DNA of 5,931 nucleotides from contig WJKO01000208.1 of NCBI GenBank assembly GCA_014729055.1, forward strand, positions 1 to 5,931, given 5' to 3'. The stretch is from Promethearchaeota archaeon (GTDB lineage: Archaea > Asgardarchaeota > Lokiarchaeia > Sigyniarchaeales > Promethearchaeaceae). The notes beneath the pieces were generated by a model. It saw only the letters and a program-made list of their open reading frames with translations. It ran no database searches and had not been told where the DNA came from. Below, in pieces: positions 1 through 5,931 of this stretch. Position 1 is the stretch's first letter. The number at the start of each line of letters is the position of its first letter. Both the position numbers and the translations under genes were made by a program.

Positions 1-3000
1 CCTTTACTAGATTCATAGGTCCAAGCGATTTAATTTGCTCAATAAAATCTTTCATTACCGCAGCAAATCTTTTCCCTTCACTTGCAGAAATCCATTCCAA
101 ACCAATCCGTTTAGGATCAATTCCAATCTCTTTAAGATCCATCACTAGTTTTTTATAACGTTCTTCAGCCCGATAGTTACCTTCAAGGTAATGGCAATCA
201 CCTAAATGACAACCCCCAATTAAGACACCATCAGCACCATCTATGAATGCTTGAAGAACAAAGTTTGGATCTATTCTACCTGAACACATTACTCGTATTG
301 GCCTCACATTCGGAGGATATTGAAATCGACTAACTCCACATGTATCAGCACCAGCATAACTACACCAATTGCATAGAAACGCGACAATTTTCGGCTCAAT
401 ATTCTTCTCTTCCATTGAGGTTGTTATCATTGTTTGTACCTCTTCGGACGTGAAGTGATTAACGACAATAGCTTCAGCGGGACAGATAGCTGCACAAGTT
501 CCACAACCCTTACATAATAACGGATTGACTTCAGAAACTATTTTTCCCTTTTTAATTTCAACTCCGATAGCTCCAAAGGAACAAACTTCTTCACATGCTT
601 GACATCCAATGCATAGCTCTTGTTTCACTTCTGCTACGATAGGTTCTGCTTCGACCACACCTTTAATTAAGGTTACAAGTGCTCTTGATGCAGCTGCACG
701 CGCTTGACTAATTGAATCTGCAAACCCTTTAGGTCCATGTGCTGTTCCGCACAAAAATACTCCATCAGTTGCAAAATCAACAGGTCTTAATTTCGGATGT
801 GCTTCTAAGAAGAATCCATTTTCATCTAACGGAACCTTGAGATTCTCAGAAAGCATTTTATTTTCTTCATGAGGTACGAGAGGTGTTGCTAAAACAAGTC
901 TATCCGCTTTAATTTTTAGATTCGCTTGTGTAAGCATATCTTTCACCTTCACATACAATCCATCTTCCTCAAAATCTGCAACGGGGTATTCAATAAATCT
1001 GATATAATTAATTTGTTCACGTGCATCCCAATAAGACATTTCTTCTTTGAAGCTAACTCTAATATCACGATACATTACGAATATATTAGTGTTAGGATGT
1101 TCTTTCTTAATCAATAATACATGTCTTAATGTTTCCGAACAACAAATTAAAGAACAATATTCTTTATTCTCTTTTTGTCGAGAGCCCACACATTGTATGA
1201 AAATAATTGTTTCGTCATCTTTGATATTCCCGTTTTTTAGGTCGATTGATAATTCTAATTGTGTCTGGACACGATCATCGTTGTCATAATTATAGAGACC
1301 AACAGGCTTATATTCCTCCGCACCAGTAGCCACTATAATAACACCGCAATCCAATTCTGAGATTTTATTCTGATCATTTTTCACAGATACAATGTAATCG
1401 CCGATTGAACCATCGATTTTCTTAATGCTACTATTCGTGAAAACATTAATTTTCTTATGATTGTCTATCCGGCTTTTATATTCAGCAAGTACTTCATCGC
1501 CTTCTAAATAATCAAAGTTGAATTTTCCCACAGATTTTAACTGTCCTCCGATTGAATCTGATTTTTCAATAAGATCAACTTTAAATCCATGATCTGCTAT
1601 TTCTAAAGCAGCATTCATCCCAGCGATTCCTGCACCAATAACAACAGCACTTTGATTTGCTTCTTTTCGTATTGGATACAATGGCTCTTGGTATTCTACT
1701 CTTTTAATTCCCATTTTGATTAGGTCCAATGCTTTATTGTCAGCATCTTTTCCTTCTTTCATATGCACCCAAGATACTAATTCTCGAATGCTAACAAAAT
1801 TAAACAAGTAGGGATTTAATCCTGCTTCCTCTAAAGTTCCTTGAAACAATGGTTCATGAGTTCTCGGAGTGCAAGCGGCAACTATTACCCTATTCAAATT
1901 ATGCTCTTTAATTTTATCTTTTATAATCTCTTGGGAATCTTGAGAGCACGTATACATATTTTCCATAACAAATGCAACATCTGGTTGTTTTTTTAATGTG
2001 TCAACTAATTTTGGCACATCAACAAATCCTGCAATGTTAGAACCACATCGGCATATGAAAACTCCAGTTTTGGTAGGATCATGTGGTGAAATATATTTTT
2101 CTTTATAACTGGGCTTTCGCGCTTCCAGTTCACTTGGATCCAAAGGTACGGCTAATTCACTGGCTTTGGATGCTGCTGCACTTGATTTTGCTACACAAGT
2201 TGCTATATCATCTGGACCTTCGCAACACCCGGCTAGGAATATTCCCTTTTTCGTGCTTGAAACTTGATCTAACGTATTTAAGGTTGTAAACCATCCCCAA
2301 TCATCGGTTTGTACACCTAATATTGATGCAAGATCTTTTGCATCACTTCTCGGTGTGACTGCGACACTGAGGACAACTAAATCAAATTCTTTAGTAAAAA
2401 CTTCCCCAGAAATTAGATCTGCATGGCGGACAATAAGATTTTTTGTCTTTGGGTCTTCTTTTATCTCAGCAGGTATTCCCCGGATAAAATTGATCCCATA
2501 TTCTTCTTCTGCACGAACTAAAAATTCTTCTTGACCTTTGCCTATGACCCGGAGATCATTATAAAAAATCGTAAGATCAATATTTGGGGCATGTTCTTTT
2601 GTAACAACTGCTTCTTTTGTACTATACATACAACAGAATTTTGAGCAATAATTACATACATCTAAACTTCTCGATCCAACACATAAAATAAAACCTATTT
2701 TCTTTGGTTCTTTTTTATCTGAAAGGCGGATAACATGACCTTCTGTTGGACCCGAAGCGCTTAACATACGTTCGAATTGCATAGCAGTGATTACATTCGC
2801 AAACTTATCTTTATTATATCGTTGTAATGCGGGTTTTAATGTTGGATCTAAAATATCGAACCCCGTAGCGACAATAATTGAGGCAACTTCTGTCTTAATA
2901 GTTTCGTCTTTCATATCGTAATTAATAGCATTTGAAGGACAATTCTTCTCGCATAATTTACATATATCCTTTTCAGGATTAGAAAGATACAGACATTGTG

Positions 3001-3469
3001 ATGCATCTATAACCGCTTTTCTAGGAACAGCTTGTGGAAAAGGAATGTATATGGCAGAACGTTTTCCCAATCCTGCTTCAAATTCTGAAGGGATTTTGCG
3101 TTTTGCACATTTTTCCATACAGATACCACAACCTGTACACTTATTCGGATCAACATAAGTTGCTTTCTTTAGGATTTCAACAGAATAACCGTCTTTATCC
3201 GCAAGAGGTTCAACATTTGTTAATTCAGAATAAGTATATAGATCAATATTAGGATGCCGAGCGGCAGTTACCATCTTTGGTGCTAATATACAGATAGAAC
3301 AATCCAAAGTAGGAAATGTCTTATCTAATTGTGCCATACGACCTCCGATGCTAGGACTCTGCTCGACTAAAATTACATGAAAACCCTGATCGGCCAAATC
3401 TAAACTAGCCGATATTCCAGAAATACCTCCACCAATTACTAATATGGTGGATAACTTTTTTGACGTAAT
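1..3469 (-). CDS. Tandem HdrA-HdrA-MvhD fusion flavoprotein, 3' end cut by window edge
   Basis: Iron-sulfur flavoprotein of the heterodisulfide reductase A family, probably the cytoplasmic electron-splitting core of an Hdr-type complex. 1156 codons are visible, with no internal stop. Numbering from the ATT codon at 3469, unit 1 has FAD motif VIGGGISG (11-18), LDCSICIL (55-62), an inserted two-cluster ferredoxin (C111/C114/C117/C121 and C159/C170/C173/C177) and a CxxxCC motif (C275, C279, C280). Unit 2 has the HdrA N-terminal domain (GVFICRCGSNIAG, 469-481; C508; C533), a second FAD motif VIGAGIAG (610-617), CxxxCC (C772, C776, C777), and two C-terminal clusters (C953/C956/C959/C963 and C986/C989/C992/C996). 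An MvhD/FlpD domain follows (about 1026-1151) with FLCNWCSYAG and GGCHLGDCHYLEGN, the usual contact to a hydrogenase or formate dehydrogenase. The sequence reaches KSLGP, where MvhD domains normally end, so little is probably missing. No ATG, GTG or TTG lies in frame before codon 25; the start at 3469 is tentative, the identity firm. Partner subunits are not in the window. Confidence 0.95.
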   Translation of the reverse strand, partial: MTSKKLSTILVIGGGISGISASLDLADQGFHVILVEQSPSIGGRMAQLDKTFPTLDCSICILAPKMVTAARHPNIDLYTYSELTNVEPLADKDGYSVEILKKATYVDPNKCTGCGICMEKCAKRKIPSEFEAGLGKRSAIYIPFPQAVPRKAVIDASQCLYLSNPEKDICKLCEKNCPSNAINYDMKDETIKTEVASIIVATGFDILDPTLKPALQRYNKDKFANVITAMQFERMLSASGPTEGHVIRLSDKKEPKKIGFILCVGSRSLDVCNYCSKFCCMYSTKEAVVTKEHAPNIDLTIFYNDLRVIGKGQEEFLVRAEEEYGINFIRGIPAEIKEDPKTKNLIVRHADLISGEVFTKEFDLVVLSVAVTPRSDAKDLASILGVQTDDWGWFTTLNTLDQVSSTKKGIFLAGCCEGPDDIATCVAKSSAAASKASELAVPLDPSELEARKPSYKEKYISPHDPTKTGVFICRCGSNIAGFVDVPKLVDTLKKQPDVAFVMENMYTCSQDSQEIIKDKIKEHNLNRVIVAACTPRTHEPLFQGTLEEAGLNPYLFNFVSIRELVSWVHMKEGKDADNKALDLIKMGIKRVEYQEPLYPIRKEANQSAVVIGAGIAGMNAALEIADHGFKVDLIEKSDSIGGQLKSVGKFNFDYLEGDEVLAEYKSRIDNHKKINVFTNSSIKKIDGSIGDYIVSVKNDQNKISELDCGVIIVATGAEEYKPVGLYNYDNDDRVQTQLELSIDLKNGNIKDDETIIFIQCVGSRQKENKEYCSLICCSETLRHVLLIKKEHPNTNIFVMYRDIRVSFKEEMSYWDAREQINYIRFIEYPVADFEEDGLYVKVKDMLTQANLKIKADRLVLATPLVPHEENKMLSENLKVPLDENGFFLEAHPKLRPVDFATDGVFLCGTAHGPKGFADSISQARAAASRALVTLIKGVVEAEPIVAEVKQELCIGCQACEEVCSFGAIGVEIKKGKIVSEVNPLLCKGCGTCAAICPAEAIVVNHFTSEEVQTMITTSMEEKNIEPKIVAFLCNWCSYAGADTCGVSRFQYPPNVRPIRVMCSGRIDPNFVLQAFIDGADGVLIGGCHLGDCHYLEGNYRAEERYKKLVMDLKEIGIDPKRIGLEWISASEGKRFAAVMKDFIEQIKSLGPMNLVK

Positions 3470-3478
3470 TTTTCAAAT

Positions 3479-3486
3479 CTCCTTTT
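3479..3486 (-). promoter_or_regulatory. Shine-Dalgarno of the HdrA fusion gene
   Basis: Read on the minus strand this is AAAAGGAG. Nine bases separate GGAG from the ATT codon at 3469, the same distance as GGTGAG to ATG in the amidohydrolase gene. Only two bases separate it from the TTG at 3476-3474, which is too close and out of frame with HdrA. The spacing is therefore the best sequence evidence for initiation at ATT, although AUU starts are rare. Confidence 0.55.
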
Positions 3487-3581
3487 ATACTCTTTTTTGT
3501 ATGAAATAATGAAATTCATCTTTGGCGACGACTTTCATTGATTATCTAGTCTCTTCATTACTGACTAAAAGAAATTAATCG

Positions 3582-3590
3582 AAAAAAAAA
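3582..3590 (-). terminator. Oligo-T terminator-like run after the small unknown gene
   Basis: The minus strand has nine consecutive T, preceded by TTTC, starting about 15 bases after the TAA stop of the 3605-3976 gene. There is no stable hairpin. Archaeal RNA polymerase can terminate on such T-runs alone. If it works, the HdrA fusion needs its own promoter in the roughly 110 bases that follow; I see only a weak TATA-like TTTCATTAT there, near 3508-3516. Confidence 0.5.
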
Positions 3591-3604
3591 GAAAGTAGTT
3601 TAAT

Positions 3605-3976
3605 TTACTCAACGGTTTCGATTAAATATCTCAATTTATCAGCTATTTTTCGAGTTTCATCATCGATGGATAAGATGTTGAAAGCTTCCTCAGGACTGAT
3701 GATCATGGCAGCATAAAATAGTTTTTCTATACCAACATAAGTATCGAGACGATTCAATTCATATAAATGAAAAATCGTTCTTCCTAAAGTGTGACCTTTC
3801 AATTTTTTATCAGCATTTTCTATGACAAAGTCATAAAGCTTTTCACTAAGAGTCTTCAAGTTATATTTTGGAATATATTGTATATTGTTATAGATCTTAA
3901 CCATCTGATCTTTCGATAACTCGATTTTTTTTTCAGTAATTTCTGAAACTATTTGAGGTGTTAACATATTTATCAT
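3605..3976 (-). CDS. Hypothetical 123-residue helical protein
   Basis: I do not recognise this protein. It is 123 residues, lacks cysteine, tryptophan, signal peptide or membrane segment, and is rich in Lys, Glu, Ile and Leu in patterns that suggest an all-helical soluble fold. Candidate helices lie at about 6-34, 40-60, 62-75, 81-92 and 95-121. It is probably real: a strong archaeal TATA box sits at the right distance upstream, a T9 run lies just past the stop, and it fills the gap in line with its neighbours. The ATG at 3976 is used here; a second in-frame ATG (codon 4, 3967) is possible, and neither has a clear Shine-Dalgarno, which fits a short-leader transcript. It lies 135 bp upstream of the HdrA fusion, but nothing in the sequence shows a functional link. 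Confidence 0.7.
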   Translation of the reverse strand: MINMLTPQIVSEITEKKIELSKDQMVKIYNNIQYIPKYNLKTLSEKLYDFVIENADKKLKGHTLGRTIFHLYELNRLDTYVGIEKLFYAAMIISPEEAFNILSIDDETRKIADKLRYLIETVE

Positions 3977-4014
3977 CTTTTTTATTGATATTGTTATCTT
4001 AATTTAGGATAAAC

Positions 4015-4026
4015 ATATATTTAAAT
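4015..4026 (-). promoter_or_regulatory. Archaeal TATA box for the 123-residue gene
   Basis: Minus strand reads ATTTAAATATAT, containing TTTAAATA (4025-4018), which matches the archaeal TATA consensus. Transcription would be expected to begin about 25 bases downstream, near 3995, leaving a leader of about 20 nt before the ATG at 3976. The bases just upstream are not strongly purine-rich, so the BRE is not clear. Confidence 0.6.
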
Positions 4027-4099
4027 GCTTGGAGGGTCTTTTCGGATAATCTTTAGCGATATCATAGCAAATTGGGAACACTTTTTGGATTTTTAGTTA

Positions 4100-4272
4100 C
4101 GGATTTCGGAAAATTAGTTATCATTTCTCCCCTCTAATGCTAAGATTCTGGTCGAAATCGGAAACTTCACAAAAAATCAAGGGTTACGGAAACCGAAAAA
4201 GTGGCGGAAATCGGAACATAATACAAAGGATTAGGAAAAGATTAAACATCTACTTAATATATTTCGGAACGA
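4100..4272. repeat. Four TCGGAA-centred motifs at 52-53 bp spacing
   Basis: TCGGAA occurs at 4106, 4158, 4211 and 4264, so intervals are 52, 53 and 53 bp. The surrounding matches extend to roughly CGGATTTCGGAAAA (4100-4113), CGAAATCGGAAAC (4153-4165), CGGAAATCGGAAC (4205-4217) and TTTCGGAACGAAAG (4262-4273 region). A related CGGAAACCGAAAA (4187-4199) lies near the midpoint of one interval. DNA between the boxes is not conserved, so these are spaced short sites rather than a clean tandem duplication. 52.5 bp is five helical turns, so all four would face the same side of the helix. Confidence 0.5.
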
Positions 4273-4378
4273 AAGTTACTATCTTACAGAACTATTCTTT
4301 TTTAAAATCAATATATATAGCTAAAATGTCATTTATATTAATTATATGGCTCAGTACAATCTTGAAAATCGGACAATG

Positions 4379-5254
4379 TCACGTTTCTATTTTTAAGTTA
4401 TAATGGCATAATGCATTTTTATATAAAATTTTCTCAATAATTCCAATAGGTAAGTCTAGTTGTAAAGTCTCATTTAGGCAAAATGAGTAATTGTATGGTA
4501 TATTTGGGAAGTCTGAACCAAATAGAATGCGGTTCTGCAATCCTTTAACATCATCTATCATTGATTCACGTTCTAATCCTGAAGGAAAGACCTTATGGTC
4601 TATCAGAACCATCGCTGTATCAAAAAAAATATTTTTATATTCTTTAGCCAAGTTAAACATTTCTCCGTATTCAGTAGCACCCAAGTGTGGAATCTGAAGC
4701 TTAAGTTTAGGATAACTCAATAAAACTGGTCTTAACTTTTTAATACCGACATGAGGACTCATACCAAGGCTTTTATTTCTGCAATGATCGGCCGTAGGTC
4801 CATTTCCTATATGTAATACGAGCACTTTATCATATTCCAATAGTTTCTCATACATCTCTTCTAATCTTGATATATTTGGATCAAAATCTGTAACCATTAA
4901 TTGCAATTTCAATCCAGTGAAGTCCAATTTATCAGGAGATAATATTCTTTCTAATTCTTCACTAAAATACTTGTCTTCTGGGTGAATAGTTCCAAATGGT
5001 ATTATTTGAGAATAAGATTTACTAATAAATCGTACCCAATCATTTAAATCCCGTGAAATATTCGGTTTATGTGCATAAAGAAGAGAAGTGTGATATTGCA
5101 CATTGTATTGTGATAAAAAGCTAGGTATTTCATTTGAATAGATTTCTTTGGAGATATCCCAATAGTTTCTTTTAAAATATTTCCATATTGCATCGAAAAG
5201 ATTATCTGGAAACATATGAACATGTGCATCTATTATTGGACTTGTATATGTCAT
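4379..5254 (-). CDS. Metal-dependent amidohydrolase, ACMSD/decarboxylase-like (Amidohydro_2 type)
   Basis: Cytoplasmic TIM-barrel hydrolase or decarboxylase of 291 residues, normal length for the family. Metal and catalytic residues are all in place: IIDAHVHMFP gives H11 and H13 on strand 1; TGLKLQ (113-118) matches the family's GxKLHP block but with Gln for His; VLVLHIGNG gives H148; LQIPHLGATE gives H190; ILFGSDFPNIPY gives D248. The family includes ACMSD, resorcylate-type decarboxylases and lactonases, usually with one zinc; the substrate cannot be read from sequence. The start is well supported by GGTGAG nine bases upstream, and the product starts just before strand 1 as expected. It follows the hexapeptide-protein gene by 73 bp on the same strand without a clear promoter of its own, so co-transcription is likely. 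Confidence 0.9.
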   Translation of the reverse strand: MTYTSPIIDAHVHMFPDNLFDAIWKYFKRNYWDISKEIYSNEIPSFLSQYNVQYHTSLLYAHKPNISRDLNDWVRFISKSYSQIIPFGTIHPEDKYFSEELERILSPDKLDFTGLKLQLMVTDFDPNISRLEEMYEKLLEYDKVLVLHIGNGPTADHCRNKSLGMSPHVGIKKLRPVLLSYPKLKLQIPHLGATEYGEMFNLAKEYKNIFFDTAMVLIDHKVFPSGLERESMIDDVKGLQNRILFGSDFPNIPYNYSFCLNETLQLDLPIGIIEKILYKNALCHYNLKIET

Positions 5255-5263
5255 TTTAATATA

Positions 5264-5269
5264 CTCACC
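5264..5269 (-). promoter_or_regulatory. Ribosome binding site of the amidohydrolase gene
   Basis: Minus strand GGTGAG, nine bases before the ATG at 5254. The GGTGA form pairs with the 3' end of archaeal 16S rRNA and fixes this start. Confidence 0.75.
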
Positions 5270-5274
5270 ATAAT

Positions 5275-5291
5275 TCAGAGACGCCCTCTGA
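5275..5291. repeat. Small inverted repeat upstream of the amidohydrolase ribosome binding site
   Basis: TCAGAG and CTCTGA flank a five-base spacer (ACGCC), a perfect six-pair stem. It sits five bases upstream of the GGTGAG site. It could be a weak RNA hairpin in the intercistronic leader or a small operator. No T-run follows on the minus strand, so it is not a terminator of the usual kind. Confidence 0.35.
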
Positions 5292-5299
5292 CAATTTTC

Positions 5300-5361
5300 T
5301 TAGATAGTTTTTCCTAGCTACTGTTTGTTAGATAATTTTTTTTAGATTCTTAGATAATTTT
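5300..5361. repeat. Three direct copies of a 12-bp element at the 3' end of the hexapeptide gene
   Basis: TTAGATAATTTT occurs at 5328-5339 and 5350-5361, with a one-mismatch copy TTAGATAGTTTT at 5300-5311. Two copies cover the last codons and stop of the hexapeptide gene (encoding KLSKNLKKII), the third lies in the intergenic gap. This looks like local duplication that shaped the C-terminus, or simple AT-rich drift. Confidence 0.45.
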
Positions 5362-5855
5362 ATTCCTTCTTCGGAATAAAGTTTTGCAACATTCATTGCG
5401 TCATCAATCTCATCTTGGGTCAATTTACGTAAACATTTTGCGGGACTACCTAATATCAGCGAATTTGGTTGAAAATTATTATTCTGTGTTACTAAAGATC
5501 CCGCTCCGACAAAAGAGTTCTCGCCGATTGTAGTTTTTCCCATGATAATTGATCCTATGCCAATGGTTACGTTAGATTCTAATTTACACCCATGAATAAT
5601 GCAACGGTGTCCAATAGTATTGTAAGAGCCAATAATAGTTTCATATCCGGACAATCCGTGGATGACCGTCCCTGACTGTATATTAGAGTATTTCTTAATC
5701 TTAACTTTTATCGGATAACCTTCAATAATAACACCAGGAAAGATCGTAACACCTTCCTCAATATTTACATCCCCTATTATAGTAACATCATCGGCTATAA
5801 AAGCGACATTTTCACTTATCTTTGGTCTTTTTCCTTCCATTTCGTATATTTTCAT
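5328..5855 (-). CDS. Gamma-carbonic-anhydrase-like left-handed beta-helix protein
   Basis: A 175-residue hexapeptide-repeat protein of the gamma-carbonic anhydrase/PaaY/CaiE group, expected to be a cytoplasmic trimer with metal sites at subunit interfaces. Repeats of the [LIV]GxxxN kind run from about 15 to 125, followed by the family's LILGSPAKCLRKLTQDEI block (133-150) and a C-terminal helix. The three metal-ligand histidines are present: H66 (VIHG), H83 (IGHR) and H88 (IIHG). By alignment from memory with the Cam family, Gln of NIQ is kept (Q60), but the VLRGD-type Arg and Asp are Glu45 and Tyr47, and the Asp after Gln is Ser61. Carbonic anhydrase activity is therefore doubtful; an acyl-CoA-related or scaffold role is as likely. 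Start at 5855 is chosen because GGTGA lies five bases upstream and MKIYEMEGKRPKI is the normal family N-terminus; an ATG at 5882 would put that site inside the gene. Confidence 0.9.
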   Translation of the reverse strand: MKIYEMEGKRPKISENVAFIADDVTIIGDVNIEEGVTIFPGVIIEGYPIKVKIKKYSNIQSGTVIHGLSGYETIIGSYNTIGHRCIIHGCKLESNVTIGIGSIIMGKTTIGENSFVGAGSLVTQNNNFQPNSLILGSPAKCLRKLTQDEIDDAMNVAKLYSEEGIKLSKNLKKII

Positions 5856-5860
5856 CTTAT

Positions 5861-5865
5861 TCACC
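5861..5865 (-). promoter_or_regulatory. Ribosome binding site of the hexapeptide-protein gene
   Basis: Minus strand GGTGA, five bases before the ATG at 5855. It decides between this start and the upstream in-frame ATG at 5882. Confidence 0.7.
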
Positions 5866-5889
5866 ACGATTATTAACTGCAAGATTTTG

Positions 5890-5905
5890 AAAAAAAATTA
5901 ATTAG
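5890..5905 (-). promoter_or_regulatory. AT-rich leader: weak TATA-like element next to a T8 run
   Basis: On the minus strand CTAATTAA is followed directly by eight T. CTAATTAA lies about 45 bases before the ATG at 5855, a suitable place for a TATA box feeding a short leader with a ribosome binding site. The T8 run could instead terminate a gene beyond the window edge. The two readings cannot be separated here. Confidence 0.25.
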
Positions 5906-5931
5906 TTCTCGTTCTTCGTAACTCACATTCA

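Larger units (their letters stand above)
3977..4378. other. 402-bp intergenic region without a convincing gene
   Basis: Between the amidohydrolase stop and the small unknown gene I find no credible coding region. From high to low coordinates it holds a very AT-rich stretch (about 4290-4365), four evenly spaced TCGGAA boxes (4106-4269), short A-runs that read as T-runs on the minus strand (4171-4176 and 4196-4200, possible terminator of the amidohydrolase transcript), and the TATA box of the next gene. The only long frame here, plus strand 4137-4403, has no ribosome binding site and runs into the amidohydrolase gene end. Confidence 0.6.

Noticed and set aside
926..1289. Two overlapping plus-strand open frames
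   Set aside because: They lie opposite the second flavin unit of the HdrA fusion, which is continuous and family-like throughout; these are antisense shadows.
2083..3252. Plus-strand open frames at 2083-2289 and 3034-3252
   Set aside because: Antisense to conserved HdrA coding sequence, with no family resemblance or start signals.
3485..3538. Minus-strand 17-codon leader open frame ending just before the HdrA Shine-Dalgarno
   Set aside because: It could be a leader peptide, but it has no ribosome binding site and such short frames are expected by chance in this composition.
4100..4272. CRISPR array
   Set aside because: Spacing is regular, but the repeated part is only about 6-13 bases and imperfect, far shorter than a CRISPR repeat, and no cas gene is present.
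4137..4403. Plus-strand open frame of 88 codons in the intergenic gap
   Set aside because: No ribosome binding site or clear promoter, low-complexity Ile/Lys-rich product, and it overlaps the end of the well-supported amidohydrolase gene on the other strand. It also covers the TCGGAA boxes.
4491..5229. Plus-strand frame at 4491-4697 and minus-strand frame at 5044-5229
   Set aside because: Both are alternative-frame shadows of the amidohydrolase, whose active-site motifs span this stretch in the chosen frame.
1..5931. tRNA, rRNA, insertion sequence or phage attachment site
   Set aside because: I saw no cloverleaf with a TTC-type T-arm, no rRNA-like sequence, no transposase and no flanking inverted repeats of useful length.

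Overview
The window looks like a piece of an AT-rich anaerobe's genome, most likely archaeal. The clues are ribosome binding sites of the form GGTGA ahead of two genes, a textbook archaeal TATA box (TTTAAATA), oligo-T runs instead of bacterial hairpin terminators, and a heterodisulfide-reductase (Hdr) type flavoprotein. An Asgard-like or other uncultured anaerobic archaeon would fit, but this is an inference. Every supported gene is on the minus strand, so transcription runs from high to low coordinates.

In transcription order: (1) a gamma-carbonic-anhydrase-like hexapeptide-repeat protein (5328-5855) that keeps the metal-binding histidines but not several catalytic side chains; (2) after 73 bp, a metal-dependent amidohydrolase of the ACMSD/decarboxylase-like family (4379-5254); (3) a gap of about 400 bp with no convincing gene, holding an evenly spaced TCGGAA motif (52, 53 and 53 bp apart), an AT-rich stretch and an archaeal promoter; (4) a small helical protein of unknown function (3605-3976), followed by a T9 terminator-like run; (5) a very large HdrA-HdrA-MvhD fusion that fills 1-3469 and runs off the low-coordinate edge. 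Plus-strand open frames opposite these genes are shadows.

The fusion is the centrepiece. It carries two HdrA-type FAD domains, four predicted ferredoxin-type [4Fe-4S] clusters and a C-terminal MvhD/FlpD domain. It could therefore be the core of a flavin-based electron bifurcating or confurcating complex whose partner subunits would lie outside the window. Its N-terminus has no ATG, GTG or TTG start in frame upstream of the first FAD motif. That points either to a non-canonical AUU start, well placed behind a Shine-Dalgarno sequence, or to a frameshift in a short A-run. I see no direct metabolic link between the fusion and the two upstream enzymes. They share strand and direction, but the 400 bp gap and the separate promoter suggest separate transcription units.
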